From Hippopus hippopus (Eukaryota > Mollusca > Bivalvia > Cardiida > Cardiidae): a stretch of 64,000 bases of DNA. The notes beneath the pieces were generated by a model. It searched no databases. It was not told the origin of the DNA and saw only the letters and a program-made list of their open reading frames with translations. Of this stretch, positions 46,940-57,352 are shown one piece after another; position 1 is the first letter of the stretch, and each line of letters starts with the position of its first letter. Location of the stretch: the NCBI GenBank assembly GCA_946811185.2, contig OX328099.1:68142714-68206713 (forward strand). Direction: 5' to 3'. A program made the translations under genes and the position numbers.

Positions 46940-47080
46940 AAAGTTTTTTTTTTATACTGTGATATAATCGGACAAAATATTTGGACGTCGGCTGCTGCCC
47001 CTGTTGTCCCTTTTATGACGCCAAATTTTGCCATTTCAAAGGTAAATTTTCTGTTGGAAAAGATGTCCTTATCGGATATA

Positions 47081-47139
47081 GTAGATCAAAGATCAGACTG
47101 CATGTTCTGTGAAGCCTGGTCTTGATCTATACTGTCTGC
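47081..47139. repeat. Family A palindromic MITE copy
   Basis: TAGTAGATCAAAGATCAGAC and TGGTCTTGATCTATACTGTC form the arms around TGCATGTTCTGTGAAGCC. Confidence 0.75.
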
Positions 47140-48120
47140 AAGAGATCAGTGAGTCGCGCTTAGCAGCCTAAGAATTTTATTCAGTAAATTCCGTCAAATT
47201 CATGTTCATTTTTCAACGAATAGTCCAATTTTAAGCGTTAAATACTTTCTGATACTTTTTTTTGCTGCTGTCTGTTTTCCAACTTAGCCAGTATTACATT
47301 TACTTTGATTTCTTCTGTTTTCTGTCCTGAAAGCTCGTGCTACATGCTCATACAAACCAAAACGACCATCTTATCTTGCTTACTTTAATTAAGACACAAC
47401 AACCAGAAAAGGGAACCTAATTAGCGGAATGGACGAGTTTCGACAAATACCCAGACTTTAGATCATTGAAACAATTTTAAATCTCGGGCTATTGTAAGCT
47501 TTTCTGCCAACAGAACAGGTCGAGTTCTCGCTTGGATTAGACAGAGAGAAAAGGTAACTTCAATTTCTATTTTAACGATTCTAAAACAATATGTCTGCTT
47601 CATTTTTGTGGAGTTTTTCGAAATCATCAAGCAAAAGGGAGCACCGTTTAAAAAAAAAAAAAAAAAAAACTCAATTAGATCTACTCTGGTATAAAGATTT
47701 GCTGATTTTAAATCAATTTTCCAGCCCAAATGTAAAAGATTATATGACCTCAAAATATTTTCTCATTCACATTTTATTAAGATTATGTGACATCAAAATA
47801 AATTCCATTAAACGTTTGTAAACGGACTGCATTAACTTTCGTATGAAGATACAATGATCTGAAGAAAAACTCATTTGATTGTTTTACAGACTAGACTAGG
47901 CTATTTAAGTAATATTTTCACGCACATTGTATAAACCCTTAACAACTTCAGTCTGAAAATTTTCAAAATTGTATAAATTTGTTTACAGAAGTATTGAATT
48001 TAACACTTAAACAAAAAAAAAAAAAAAAAAAAAAAAAAAATTAAACTCTTCCAAATCGAAGCATGTGCAGAGGACAGATTGAATGAGGCTCAACTGATGG
48101 GATTTTCCTTAGAAAGGATA

Positions 48121-48188
48121 GAAAACAATTTTGGAAAAGAAGAAATACTGTTCACCAGCATTTTTCCTCTTTTCCAACAATGTATTCA
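48121..48188. repeat. Decayed family C hairpin MITE core
   Basis: AACAATTTTGGAAAAGAAGA and AATACTG face CCAGCATTTTTCCTCTTTTC and CAACAATG. Confidence 0.75.
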
Positions 48189-48254
48189 AATGCTTTTTGC
48201 CTTAAGATCGTAACAACACATGATTGTTTGGTAAGGGGTTAAAAGGAAAAATTT

Positions 48255-48257
<3 letters not shown>

Positions 48258-48305
<48 letters not shown>
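48258..48305. repeat. (GA)n microsatellite
   Basis: A pure GA run of about 23 units. Confidence 0.95.
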
Positions 48306-48306
<1 letters not shown>

Positions 48307-48732
48307 AAATAGCAGGTCTAGCCAGAGCGGTAGTACCATCGACGACGGTCTTGTCCAATACTTGTCGGTAAAATACTAGGGTCTACAATATTGTAAACTG
48401 GTACCCGTTGTATCTCCTATTACCGTCCGATAGGCCAACAGACATCATCCGATTTATCGATGGAAGCGATTGGTTGATTGGTTTCATGTACGCCAAATCA
48501 ACCAGTCAGACAGCGCGTAACAATATACCTTCATTCCTGTTTTTAATTAACAGAGTAATTTCAATATTCAGCTACAATTTTCATGGTAGACAAAGATTGT
48601 TAAGCACTGTCTGATCGGTGCATATAACAACCAACAGGATCGGTATATCGGATGTTGCCTGTGGTCAATTGGACGGTTACGGAGGATACAACGGGTACCA
48701 GTTTACTTCTGCATGGTGTTACCTGTTTCTGA

Positions 48733-48898
48733 TACGTAAATCGATTGACTGTATGATGTTTTACGCCGTTTACAACATTATTCCAGTTATATCGCGGCGA
48801 CCAATGCACATATCCGTGCTTTTCTGGAGTTTCTTTTACAAGTACTTGGCACAACATTCTTTCCAAGCCACTAGCTGCTTTCCCACAACCATCGTCAA
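48733..48898 (-). mobile_element. 5'-truncated SINE body
   Basis: The inverse of the common SINE body: ATGTTTTACGCCGTTTACAA and AGTTATATCGCGGCGACC. No tRNA-like head is present. It is followed by poly-A. Confidence 0.65.
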
Positions 48899-48964
48899 AA
48901 AAAAAAAAAAAAAAAAAAAATGATCCCGTCACAAAGACTATGATCAATCCTCGAAAGGAAATTC

Positions 48965-49266
48965 GCCGAATTGGAGATTCAAACCAGCGACCCACTGTTC
49001 TCAAGTCGGGTCCTGCGTGGCTCAGTGGTAAAGTGTAAGCTCCGGGTTCGAGCCTCACTCCATTCTCTCGGTTTTCTGTGGGAGTGTCCTTGGGCAAGAC
49101 AATTCAGAATCCTAGCCTAGTATTGGCGAAACCATGGAAATGCATGAATGTGTGAGCTGTCGCCGTGATACGACTGAAATGTTGTTAAAAGCGGCGTAAA
49201 ACACCATTCAATCATGAAAACTATTCTCAAATCCTGTGAAGCTACCAACTGCGCTACCGGGGCTCG
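48965..49266 (-). mobile_element. tRNA-like SINE head split by another SINE
   Basis: On the minus strand, CCCCGGTAGCGCAGTTGGTA (A box, 49239-49258) and CGCTGGTTTGAATCTCC (B box, about 48973-48990) belong to one tRNA-like unit. It is cut in two by the SINE at 49008-49220. Without the insert the A and B boxes would be about 45 bp apart, roughly normal for a tRNA. I take it as a second SINE head, not a functional tRNA. Confidence 0.6.
49008..49220 (+). mobile_element. tRNA-derived SINE with 13-bp target duplication
   Basis: Head TGGCTCAGTGGTAAAG (A box) and CCGGGTTCGAGCC (canonical B box), body GTGTCCTTGGGCAAGACAAT and GAGCTGTCGCCGTGATACGA, tail CACCATTCAATCA. It is flanked by CTGTTCTCAAGTC and CTATTCTCAAATC, which differ at two positions. 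Confidence 0.85.
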
Positions 49267-49316
49267 GCATGTTGATCGGTAACAAGCTACCAGTCTAATT
49301 TTATTGCAGATAGATT

Positions 49317-49529
49317 ATGTCGGTCTTCGACCAAGAAATACAAGAGCTTCGAGCCCAAAAAGACCAGTTAAAACTGGAGGTCAACGTGAAGCCCATCCTT
49401 GTGTCAACTGCCATCCAGGACTTGATCGCTTTCATGGAGGAGAATAGGCCTGATGATAAAATTTTATCCGGTTTTACGAATAAAAAGGATAATCCCTACG
49501 AAGAAAAAGGCGGATGTATTATTATGTGA
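49317..49529 (+). CDS. Guanine nucleotide-binding protein gamma subunit 3
   Basis: A 70-residue gamma subunit. FDQEIQELRAQKDQLKLEV forms the beta-binding helix, followed by KPILVSTAIQDLIAFMEE and the signature SGFTNKKDNPYEEKGGC. The CAAX box is CIIM: a terminal methionine normally directs farnesylation, unlike the leucine-ended boxes of genes 1 and 2. The ATG lies 7 bases past an acceptor (TTTTATTGCAG, AG at 49308-49309), so a 5'-UTR exon is upstream, as for gene 1. A polyadenylation signal AATAAA is at 49614-49619. The gene is uninterrupted and looks functional. It is convergent with the C1q gene, whose stop codon lies about 500 bp beyond. Confidence 0.95.
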   Translation: MSVFDQEIQELRAQKDQLKLEVNVKPILVSTAIQDLIAFMEENRPDDKILSGFTNKKDNPYEEKGGCIIM

Positions 49530-49613
49530 AGGTCTGTCCCCAGCATCTTGTCCATTTACTGTACAGCCTGTGAGTTTGTTTTGTGGACGTATCACCTATC
49601 ATTATAAGGGACA

Positions 49614-49619
49614 AATAAA
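49614..49619 (+). terminator. Polyadenylation signal of G-gamma gene 3
   Basis: AATAAA 85 bases past the stop codon, followed by an A-rich run. Confidence 0.7.
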
Positions 49620-49692
49620 AAAAATATAACTATCTGAAGAAAACGGAAGTAGGCCTACTTTTTTCTAGGACAGGTAAAACAGAATAGGTATA

Positions 49693-49955
49693 AGCTATGC
49701 TCTGTGAAAATGGGGCTTAATGCATCTGCGAAAAGTATCGACCCATGTCAGCCTGCGCAGTACGCGCAGGCTGACATGGGCCGAAACTTTTTTGCTATCT
49801 GTAATTTTTCTGCATTTCCAAGGACAAGTCCACCTCATGACCCTGTCTGTTGCTAGATAAAGCGGATTTCATGGATATATAACTATGTGATGAGTTGCTT
49901 AGTAAAATGGATCACGGAGATGCATTAAGCCCCCTTTTTTCCAAGAGCATGGTTC
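49693..49955 (+). mobile_element. Family B MITE between convergent genes
   Basis: AGCTATGCTCTGTGAAAATG at the left and CCAAGAGCATGGTTCA at the right. The internal hairpin is nearly perfect (GTCAGCCTGCGCAGTACGCG, CGCAGGCTGAC). Confidence 0.85.
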
Positions 49956-49997
49956 AATAATAAAAGTGAAATACTTCGTGTGTCTCAAAATGAAATC

Positions 49998-50003
49998 TTT
50001 ATT
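49998..50003 (-). terminator. Polyadenylation signal of the C1q gene
   Basis: AATAAA on the minus strand, 32 bases past the stop codon. Confidence 0.75.
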
Positions 50004-50034
50004 TCTGGTCTGCTTAAAAAAAAAAAAAACACTT

Positions 50035-50468
50035 TCATATCTCAGAAACCATATAGCCCATAAAGCTGGTCAACGTATCACCCCACAAATACGTATCCGG
50101 GTGATAAAGGGAGCTTACCCAAACTTCATCACCCATGGCAAGCGGTATAAGAACTGTGATCGAACCCTGGTCATACCCGTTGGCATAAGAACCGGCTACC
50201 TTCACGCCATTTTTCATGATTTCTGCATGAATATCTTTGCCTAGGTGTAGAATACATATCGACAGAGAGAACAGGTAAATTCCCGGGGCAGGTGCCGTAA
50301 ATATTCCGCTAGAATTGTGATATCCTCCGCCAACGTTCAGAACTGTGATGTCAAAAACAAGCTTCTGTGTGATGCCGATGTGTTCAATGGCGCCCTGGTC
50401 GATTCTTGCATGGAACGCTACAAGTCCCTCTGTGGGAGCGAGTACCAGTCGTTTCTCCGATGAAACTT
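50035..50468 (-). CDS. C1q gene exon 3: gC1q domain
   Basis: The acceptor is TTTTCCTGTAG| at 50469. The exon encodes the whole gC1q jelly roll. Family landmarks are VAFHARI, VFDITVLNVGGGY, SGIFTAPAPGIYLFSLSI, MKNGVKVAGSY, GDEVWV and the closing SFMGYMVSEI. No stop or frameshift is seen. Confidence 0.9.
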
Positions 50469-53400
50469 CTACAGGAAAATAAAGTAAACTTAAGAGTGCT
50501 AGATAACTAAAATGACCTTTTCAGTTGACCTAAGGAGACCAAGGCAGGGTCCGTATTCACCAACTATTCTTAATCAAAGCACTGAAAGCACTGCTAAGTT
50601 GGAATGCGGTAAATGCAATACAAACTTGTTTCTTTCTATGTTTTTTTAACGATGTCTTTGAAACCTTTCTTTCTTATGGTATTCCTACTTATCATGAGGT
50701 CTATAGATACCTCAGTTTATTTGAAATGAAAGATTGCTTTGTTGGTGATTAGAGTAGTTTGCTTCAAAGTGAAACATTTTCATATTACATGGCTGAAAGT
50801 GAGGAATTTTGAGAAACCTGATCGGACATCTGACGAATTTTCACACGGAAAACAAAAGAAAATGTGATATTTTGGAAGAGTTTACAACCTGAACTTCAAG
50901 CACATGTCTGCTAACTTTCGACCATGATATTTTTTGCAAAACAAGACCTTTTTTTTTTGTGTGAAAAACAAATGCCTCTGTAACAGCCAATTATCTAGTG
51001 AATGGCTTTGATGTTTGACTTCGACCTTGTCAGATTACTATGACCTTGTCATCAGCAGATCTCTATCCATGACTGTTACCTTCGTACCAAATATGAACAT
51101 TTTTATTTAAATGTTAAGTTTCTGTGATAACTTTTGAAGAAAGGATCAAAATATTGACATTGACATTGGACTTGTGACCCTCATTATATGCATATTGACA
51201 GGAAGTACATTCTTACCGTGATCTGGGTTAAAAGTTGACTTTGGTCTAGGACACGTGACCCTCATAAGGTGCATATTGACGAAAGGTGTCTACATGAAAA
51301 ATATGAGCATTGTTCAATGTAACTTGAATAATTTTGGAGTAATAGGGAAATGCTAAGTTTTTACCAGATGGACGCCAAAACGACATTGTAACGCTATGTC
51401 TCACTCACCACAAGCGGGCTCGACAACAATATGCTTCCGATCTTTCGATGTGGGGCATGAAAATCATATCCGATGTAGATAAACAGTTGTGCAACACTGT
51501 TAAGATATGGTCCGATCATTCCAGAGAAAATGGACTAGCGAATATCATTCAAGTTAAGATTTTTGACAAACCTTAAATTGTGATTATTGAAGTTTTAAGC
51601 CAAGGAGCTACTGCTGCAACAAGCACAACTATAGCTGACCGCTATAACATGTATTATGCTGCCTAAAAATTGGATGTATACTAATAGAGACTCAGTCTGC
51701 AAGTTAACTGTGGACAGACAGACAGAAAGTACAGGCTTAAACAGTAACAAGAGCGCCGCATACTGGTGCCACGCTCGGCTGTGGGTGCTGGATAGTGAAA
51801 AAGATCTTAATCAAAAAAGGGACAAAATTCTTACAAAATGCATTTGGAGTTATTTCCCTTGATGGCATAGGTTGCTGTTTTGATAGTGAACATATACTCC
51901 GAGTTTCAAGAAAATACAATTAGTAATAATAAATCGCGTGAAATCAAGTAAACGCTACTGCTCTTGAAATGTGCAGTTTAGTTTTTATACAGTGACCTCT
52001 CGAGACACAATTTTCACGCCAGTCGCAAACTAAAACTTCATTCCTGCAACCTTTATACACTCGACGATTGATACATCGACTCGATATTTATTGTTCGTGA
52101 TCCAAATTAAAAAATTCATCGATATTAAAACTGTTTACTTAACCCCAAGATGATTCTGTGCATCCACCAACTATCAAATGAAGTCAATGCGCGCTGTAGA
52201 TACTTCATTTCGCGATATTAAGGGAAGTAATGAAATGCAAATAGTTTTAATCGAAAGAGTTTTTTATGTTAATAAATATTCACAAGACTTTTTTCTCCCT
52301 TCAATGACGTTTTTAACAAAATTATTGACAAAATGTATATGAACTATTTTCTTAAAGTGTGCAATAAGGCCGTTTAGAAAGTGAAACTAGGCCGTTTGGA
52401 AACTGAAACTTGTTTTCTGAGAAATAAAGATCACGTGATTACCAAATAAGCAAACACCGAAGCACAGCGACATATTCATACGATGTCTTTAATTTCTTTT
52501 TGAATCTTTTAAAAACAAGTCTACGAAGGTTTTGATGGCTGTTTATGCATATTTGTCCCGAAAGTAATACATGTCCCATATTATTATCTTCGGTTATTAC
52601 AAACGGGTCGTCCATGGAAAGTTGAGATGAAAACCAGTCCCTGGTGTATTCATATCCTTGTGTTGTGTTCTTCGGGTAACCGGAATGAATTATTCTGTTT
52701 TCATTTTCCGGTTTTGCTAAATCTAAGTTGGCATGCTTCGCATTCCAACTTAAAAACAACATGCTTAGTCTTATTCTCAAGAACTTTCTAGATTTGAAAG
52801 TAAAGCAACAACTGGGTCTGTATTCATCGGTTTTAATTTTAGTCTAATTTCCGAATATAGAAAGTAACACAACTTCTGATTGGCTACACCAAATGGTTTA
52901 GCCAATCAGAAATTGCATTTTTTTCTAAATCTAGAATGAAATTAAAGATGAAATAACAATTGTTGGTGAATACGGGCCAAGATCTACATATAAGTGTTGC
53001 TCTTTTCGAGCTTTTTGACGTTACGATGCCTCACAATGTACGTATTTATAAAGCTGAGGAGATTCAGCACCATGCTGTACTTCTTTGTGTTGTCCAGTCT
53101 TGGTAAACGATGTTTTCAAAAGAATTCGAGCCATGCTCTGAGAAAAGGGAGTTAAATGCATCAGCAAAAAGTATCGACTCAGGTCAGCCTGCGCAATTCG
53201 CGCAGGCTGACCTGTGTCGAAATTTTTTGCTCTTGGTAAATTTGTTGCATGTCAAAGGAACATTCTACCTGAGGATTCGGTCAGTTGATAAACGAAATGG
53301 ATTATATGAAACAATAGTTATATTATGAGTGGCTTGGTATGATGCATCACGAATACGTATTAAACCCCCTTTTGTCAGAGCATGGCTCATTTGCATTGCG

Positions 53401-55886
53401 ATTAGCACTCTATGAAACCAATATGCAGTTATTCACCAAACATTTATTGAATCTATGAAAGCATTCGTTTTTGTTTCTTCGCAAAGACCACTGTGTTTTT
53501 CAAAGAAAACAAGGAGGGGTGCAAGCTTTTTTGAACTGAAGTTACCTCTCATTAAAAAAAAGTCTCGGTCTATTGACAGAAGAAGCTGCATTTAATAAAC
53601 GGTATGTGGCCAGGGTTCCAGTCCGATCATTTTTTCCTTTTTTATGTTCAGGTGTTACTTTGTAAAAAATGACGTAATTGAGGAACCGATTATTAGCTCA
53701 TTGCCATAGATATGTATAGATCGTAAAAAAGGTGCTATTAGCAGTGAAGAAAAAATCTGTTACCGCTTGGACCCAGGCTAAATGGTATGAACAGTTAGGA
53801 CATTTCTTCATCTAACTTTTCCCGTCTGACTTAGTGGTAAAATGAAACAACATTCTTTGCTTCAACTAGTCTAAAGAATAGTCGTGGAGTCATTGTATGA
53901 AGCTCCATGCAAAACATCCTGTCGAAAAATGAAGAATTAACCCTATACCAAACAGTAACATGTTTTAACGGCCCTTTAGAAAGGCGTTTTTGAAAGCATT
54001 GTGGGAAAAGGAGAAAATGCTGGTAATCAAGGACAAATTTCGCTATTTGAACCATCTTAAATCTATCGCCTGCAAATGCTTTTAATTTGGACAAGTCTAA
54101 ACTTTTGTCGGTTAGACAAGAGTAAAGTTACCTTTGGCTTCTGTTGGCGTGATGACGCTAGGGTCTCTCTCTTCTTTATCTGCAATGTTTTTCAACGCAT
54201 TTTTAAGCGTTTCGATCTCTCTTTGTTGTGATTGTATGATTTCCTCCTGGGAACGTAATTTTTCCTGAAGTTTTTGAATCACTAAATCTTGATCTTGTCC
54301 TGAAATTTATACGTAGATAAAACGCTTATCTTTATTCCACAAACTTCTGTGTTTTCACGACCCTTGAAAAAGATGGCTTTTGACAACCAGCGTTTTCTTC
54401 TTTTCCCACAATATTTTCTACCGTTCCATAGACAGATGCGGCCGTTTATTCCACATTTTATTTGTCGTTTGCAAAAGCTTTCGATTTGGACTGGTCTAAG
54501 ATTATGTCGTTTGGTAAAGAGTTAACACAATATCCGTTGAAACAGTTTTTCTTTAACCTACGCTGCCCAATATCGTTTAAAGTTTTCTGACATGATAAAT
54601 AGGGAATATTATGTTGTAGTAACTTTTCTGGTGCTTGTATCTAAGGATAGGGCATACTAATGGGATTCGTGTAACATCGCCTTTCATCGTCAAAATCGTA
54701 CTGATTCAGCTAAGACTCGGGTAATCCGTAATCGATGCGGGGAAACAGCGTCTATCGGCCGATAGATTATGGATTACCCGAGTCTTAACCGAATCCATAC
54801 GTTTTTTCGGCGATGAAAGGCGATGTTACACGAATCCCAGTAGGGTGCCCTATCCTTAATTCGAGTACCGTGAGTACCGAAAACAATAAACAAAATGAGA
54901 CAATTCATAGTGTGGAAGGTAGTAACTGTTCTTAGTTTTAGTTTAGTTTAAACATATTTATTTTCTCTCAAATATACATGGAAATGGGGTTGGGTCACAA
55001 GTTATTACAACTTAGAGATCGACCCTCCCCCTACAATGTAAATATACAAATGTTCACACAACTAACGGTTTTTATGAATGGCGGATTATTTACTCGGGGG
55101 AAATATTACAGTGTAACATTTTGACCAGTCGAATTGCAAATCAATGCATGCTTAGTCCGTGAGCGAGATATGTCGTTATAACATATGTGGAACCGTATTT
55201 CAGTGTATAGATACGGATTTTCTTTTCTGTCGTGTGTGTTATGTTATCCGACATCTTCGCTAGCCAAGGTGAAGATCACTACGTAGTGATCGTCACCTTG
55301 ACTAGCGGAGATGGTTATCCGATTGCAACGCATGTATTTGAACCGGAAAATTTACTGGTATAATATAGATAGATAGACAGATAGAAAGAAAGAAAGGTAG
55401 GTAGCTTGATAGATAGTTAGATAGATAGATAGATAGATAGGTAGTCGCCTGGAAATGCTTTAAATATGGACAAGTCTAAAATTCTGTCACCTAGTACAGA
55501 GATAATTCTTTACCACACAATCCCAGGTTTTAACGACCCTGCCGAAGAAGCCCTTTGAAAGCACTGTGGAAAAAAAATGGGTGAAAAGGTCGGTGACCAG
55601 CGTTTTCTTTTTTTCCCACAATGTTTTTACAATTTTGAAAACAAATCTAATCATTTGGGCAACACTTTACATGTCGTCTGCAAAACCTTTGAATTCTGGA
55701 CAAATCTGAAATTTTGTAATGGTACACAGTTAACAAACCCCTTTTCTCCAAAGCGTCCAGGCGTCTTAGCACGTCTTCAGTGTTTTGTAAAGAACCTTTG
55801 ACCACGTGATCCTCGGCAGCATGAATGTATAAGTTTGAAGAGGCCAGCGTATATATTGTAAGTATACAGAGCTTAACGTCCGCCAT
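50035..55886 (-). CDS. Secreted C1q-domain-containing protein (three exons)
   Basis: The gene joins 55886-55739, 54299-54132 and 50468-50035 on the minus strand: 750 nt, 249 residues. The product is read as a secreted soluble pattern-recognition or adhesion protein; C1q-domain proteins are a very large bivalve family that assemble as trimers. Order: signal peptide (about 1-22, LCILTIYTLASS core), short linker, helical coiled coil (about 35-95), gC1q domain (about 121-249). No collagen repeat is present. Support: both introns have consensus-like splice sites and both are phase 1, so all three exons read through in frame. A polyadenylation signal follows the stop. Introns of about 1.4 and 3.7 kb are full of MITEs. 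The donor of exon 1 (GGG|GTTTGT) is weak but its phase is right. Confidence 0.85.
52439..52780 (-). CDS. Unidentified 113-codon frame in C1q intron 2
   Basis: The frame has protein-like composition (SGYPKNTTQGYEYTRDWFSS) but no family I recognise. It lies inside the C1q intron on the same strand. It might be a fragment of an older mobile element or an unrelated nested exon. Confidence 0.2.
   Translation of the reverse strand: MRIRLSMLFLSWNAKHANLDLAKPENENRIIHSGYPKNTTQGYEYTRDWFSSQLSMDDPFVITEDNNMGHVLLSGQICINSHQNLRRLVFKRFKKKLKTSYEYVAVLRCLLIW
53128..53388 (+). mobile_element. Family B MITE in C1q intron 2
   Basis: A 261-bp, well-preserved copy: GAGCCATGCTCTG at the left, CAGAGCATGGCTC at the right, and internal hairpin GTCAGCCTGCGCAATTCGCG / CGCAGGCTGACC. 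Confidence 0.9.
54132..54299 (-). CDS. C1q gene exon 2: coiled coil
   Basis: Acceptor ATTTCAG| (AG at 54300-54301) and donor AAAG|GTAACT. The 168-nt exon encodes a highly charged Gln/Glu/Lys-rich helix (VIQKLQEKLRSQEEIIQSQQ) with heptad-like hydrophobics and ends in a Pro/Thr linker before the gC1q domain. It probably forms the trimerisation stalk. Confidence 0.85.
54629..54870. mobile_element. Family E foldback MITE in C1q intron 1
   Basis: About 240 bp that is almost entirely palindromic. Outer arms are CTAAGGATAGGGCATACTAA and its inverse GTAGGGTGCCCTATCCTTAA. Next come GGGATTCGTGTAACATCGCC and CGATGTTACACGAATCCC, then CTAAGACTCGGGTAATCC and GGATTACCCGAGTCTTAA, with a GGCCGA-containing loop. 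This is the only copy in the window. Confidence 0.85.
55243..55322. repeat. 80-bp near-perfect palindrome without loop
   Basis: Arms of about 40 bp meet at ACTACGTAGT (centre 55282/55283). Pairs include GCTAGCCAAGGTGAAGATCA with TGATCGTCACCTTGACTAGC, and GTTATCCGA-type outer ends. Only a few mismatches are present. Confidence 0.85.
55368..55442. repeat. GATA-type microsatellite
   Basis: Imperfect (TAGA)n with GAAAGAAAG and GGTAGGTAG variants, in C1q intron 1. Confidence 0.9.
55554..55734. repeat. Family C MITE next to the C1q exon 1 donor
   Basis: The hairpin core is decayed (GAAAGCACTGTGG and CACAATGTTTTTAC). Family flanks ACATGTCGTCTGCAAAACCT and CTGAAATTTTGTAATGGT follow. The element ends within a few bases of the exon 1 splice donor. 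Confidence 0.7.
55739..55886 (-). CDS. C1q gene exon 1: signal peptide
   Basis: The start is the ATG at 55886, which gives a short N-terminus and hydrophobic core typical of secretion (residues 1-22). The frame is open 50 codons further upstream, but that part is basic and would bury the signal peptide. It ends with LDALEKRG and a split codon completed by exon 2. Confidence 0.75.
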
Positions 55887-56249
55887 CTTGAAAGATTTCA
55901 AACAAACGGGAAGAGAACCTTTCCTTATTTTTATCAGTTTTATCTCGACGTTACGTCTGCCGAAGATTCCTCCTTTACGCTTTATCGACCATCTCCGTGC
56001 TTTAACGAACCCGACGAAAAAGAAATTTGCAAACAATAAAGTAAAAGAGGAAATGCTGGTTATCAGAATTTTGAGAGTTGAACTCTCAAAAGTAATTGTC
56101 TATGGGGGTCGTTAAAACTCGAAATTGTATGGTAAAGGGTTCAACTCGTTATCAGAAGACAAAATTTTAGACGCGTTAAAATGAAAAGCATTTCTAACCA
56201 AAATATCGAGTGGCTCAGAGGATAGGATTGCCTTTGTATTTGATATGGT

Positions 56250-56320
56250 AGAAAACATTGTGGGAAAAGGAGAAAATGCTGGTTTCCAGCATTTTCTCTT
56301 TTTCCCACAGTGTTTTCAAA
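56250..56320. repeat. Family C hairpin MITE core
   Basis: GAAAACATTGTGGGAAAAGG and AGAAAATGCTGG face CCAGCATTTTCTCT and TTTTCCCACAGTGTTTTC. Confidence 0.9.
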
Positions 56321-56444
56321 CCTTTTTCTTCCGTAAGCGTCGTTAAGTCTTTCCCAAACGACAAAATTATAGACCGGTCCAAATTGAAAGAATTTGCAGA
56401 CAACAAAATAAATGTGACTGAAAAATTGAAATTTGTTTTGGGAA

Positions 56445-56520
56445 GAGTAGAAAACATTGTGGGAAAAGGAGAAAATGCTGGTTACCAGCATTTTCTCCTT
56501 TTCCCACAATGTTTTCAAAA
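56445..56520. repeat. Family C hairpin MITE core, essentially perfect
   Basis: About 33-bp arms, from GAAAACATTGTGGGAAAAGG to GGTTACC at the centre and back, with no mismatch seen. Together with the copy at 56250, two elements lie 195 bp apart in the same orientation. Confidence 0.95.
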
Positions 56521-56712
56521 GACTTCTTTCTCAGGGTCGTTAAAAGTAGGGATTATGTGGTAAAGGGTTAAAGCCTAAATTAATTGGTGAGGGGTTAAGA
56601 CCACATTTTGAAACACGATATGTCACAAAATTCGTGCTTTAAAAGAGTTATAGATATTTTCAAAAGAAAGTTACATGTATTTATCTTTCTCTTTCGAATA
56701 GGCTGGGAGCAC

Positions 56713-56908
56713 TAGGTTTTTCGTTGGAGTGTACTTGGGCAAGATACTTTTAAGTCCTAGCATAGTTCTGGTGAAGCCCAGGACATACACGAATATGTTG
56801 ACTGTAACCGTGATATGACTGAAATAATGTTTTAAAAGCGGCTTAAGGTACCACTCACTTAATCCATCCATCCATCAATCCATCCATCCATCCATCCATC
56901 CATCAATC
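56713..56908 (+). mobile_element. 5'-truncated SINE with (ATCC)n tail
   Basis: The body GTGTACTTGGGCAAGATACT and GTGATATGACTGAAATAATG is present and the tRNA-like head is lost. The tail is a CCATCCATCCATC run. Confidence 0.8.
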
Positions 56909-57352
56909 AATCAGATATTTTGGAAAGTCAAGCAGCTTAACACATTGCCACTAGCCTTAGGCAAGGCGGTAATAATTTTTTAACACTTAGACTGCTAAGC
57001 ACAACTCAAAGACCTTTTTTGGACAGTGTAGATTGAGATCAGACTACACAGAACGTGAAAAAAAACAAAAAAAAAAAAAAACACTGAAATAGCGACATTC
57101 GTGTTTTTACTATCGACTTGAAAGTTTCATTTCAGTTATTTAGCAAGTTAAGGACTCCTTGTCTCAGTCTTCGTTCACGGCCTGAATAGGTCGGTGGCAA
57201 AATGGTTTTCGGTTCCGTTAAAGATACATCCGTTCAGCCAGAGGGAGAAAACGCTGTTAAAATTTGGTAGATTGTAGAATGGTTTAGAATTTAGTCAGCT
57301 GTATAACTATAGATAACTTACTGATAGTACATGGTGCGAGAGAGAAATAAAT

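Larger units (their letters stand above)
44341..49007. other. Region between G-gamma genes 2 and 3: repeats, no firm gene
   Basis: Family C hairpins, GA microsatellites, a SINE and poly-A runs alternate with unassigned AT-rich DNA. Short sequences such as GCTGGTTACCAGCATTTTCT at 44773 are half copies of family C. No protein family was recognised. Confidence 0.5.

Noticed and set aside
54940..55140. Possible additional SINE around TTTATTTTCTCTCAAATATA
   Set aside because: I could see only weak tail-like similarity and no A or B box.
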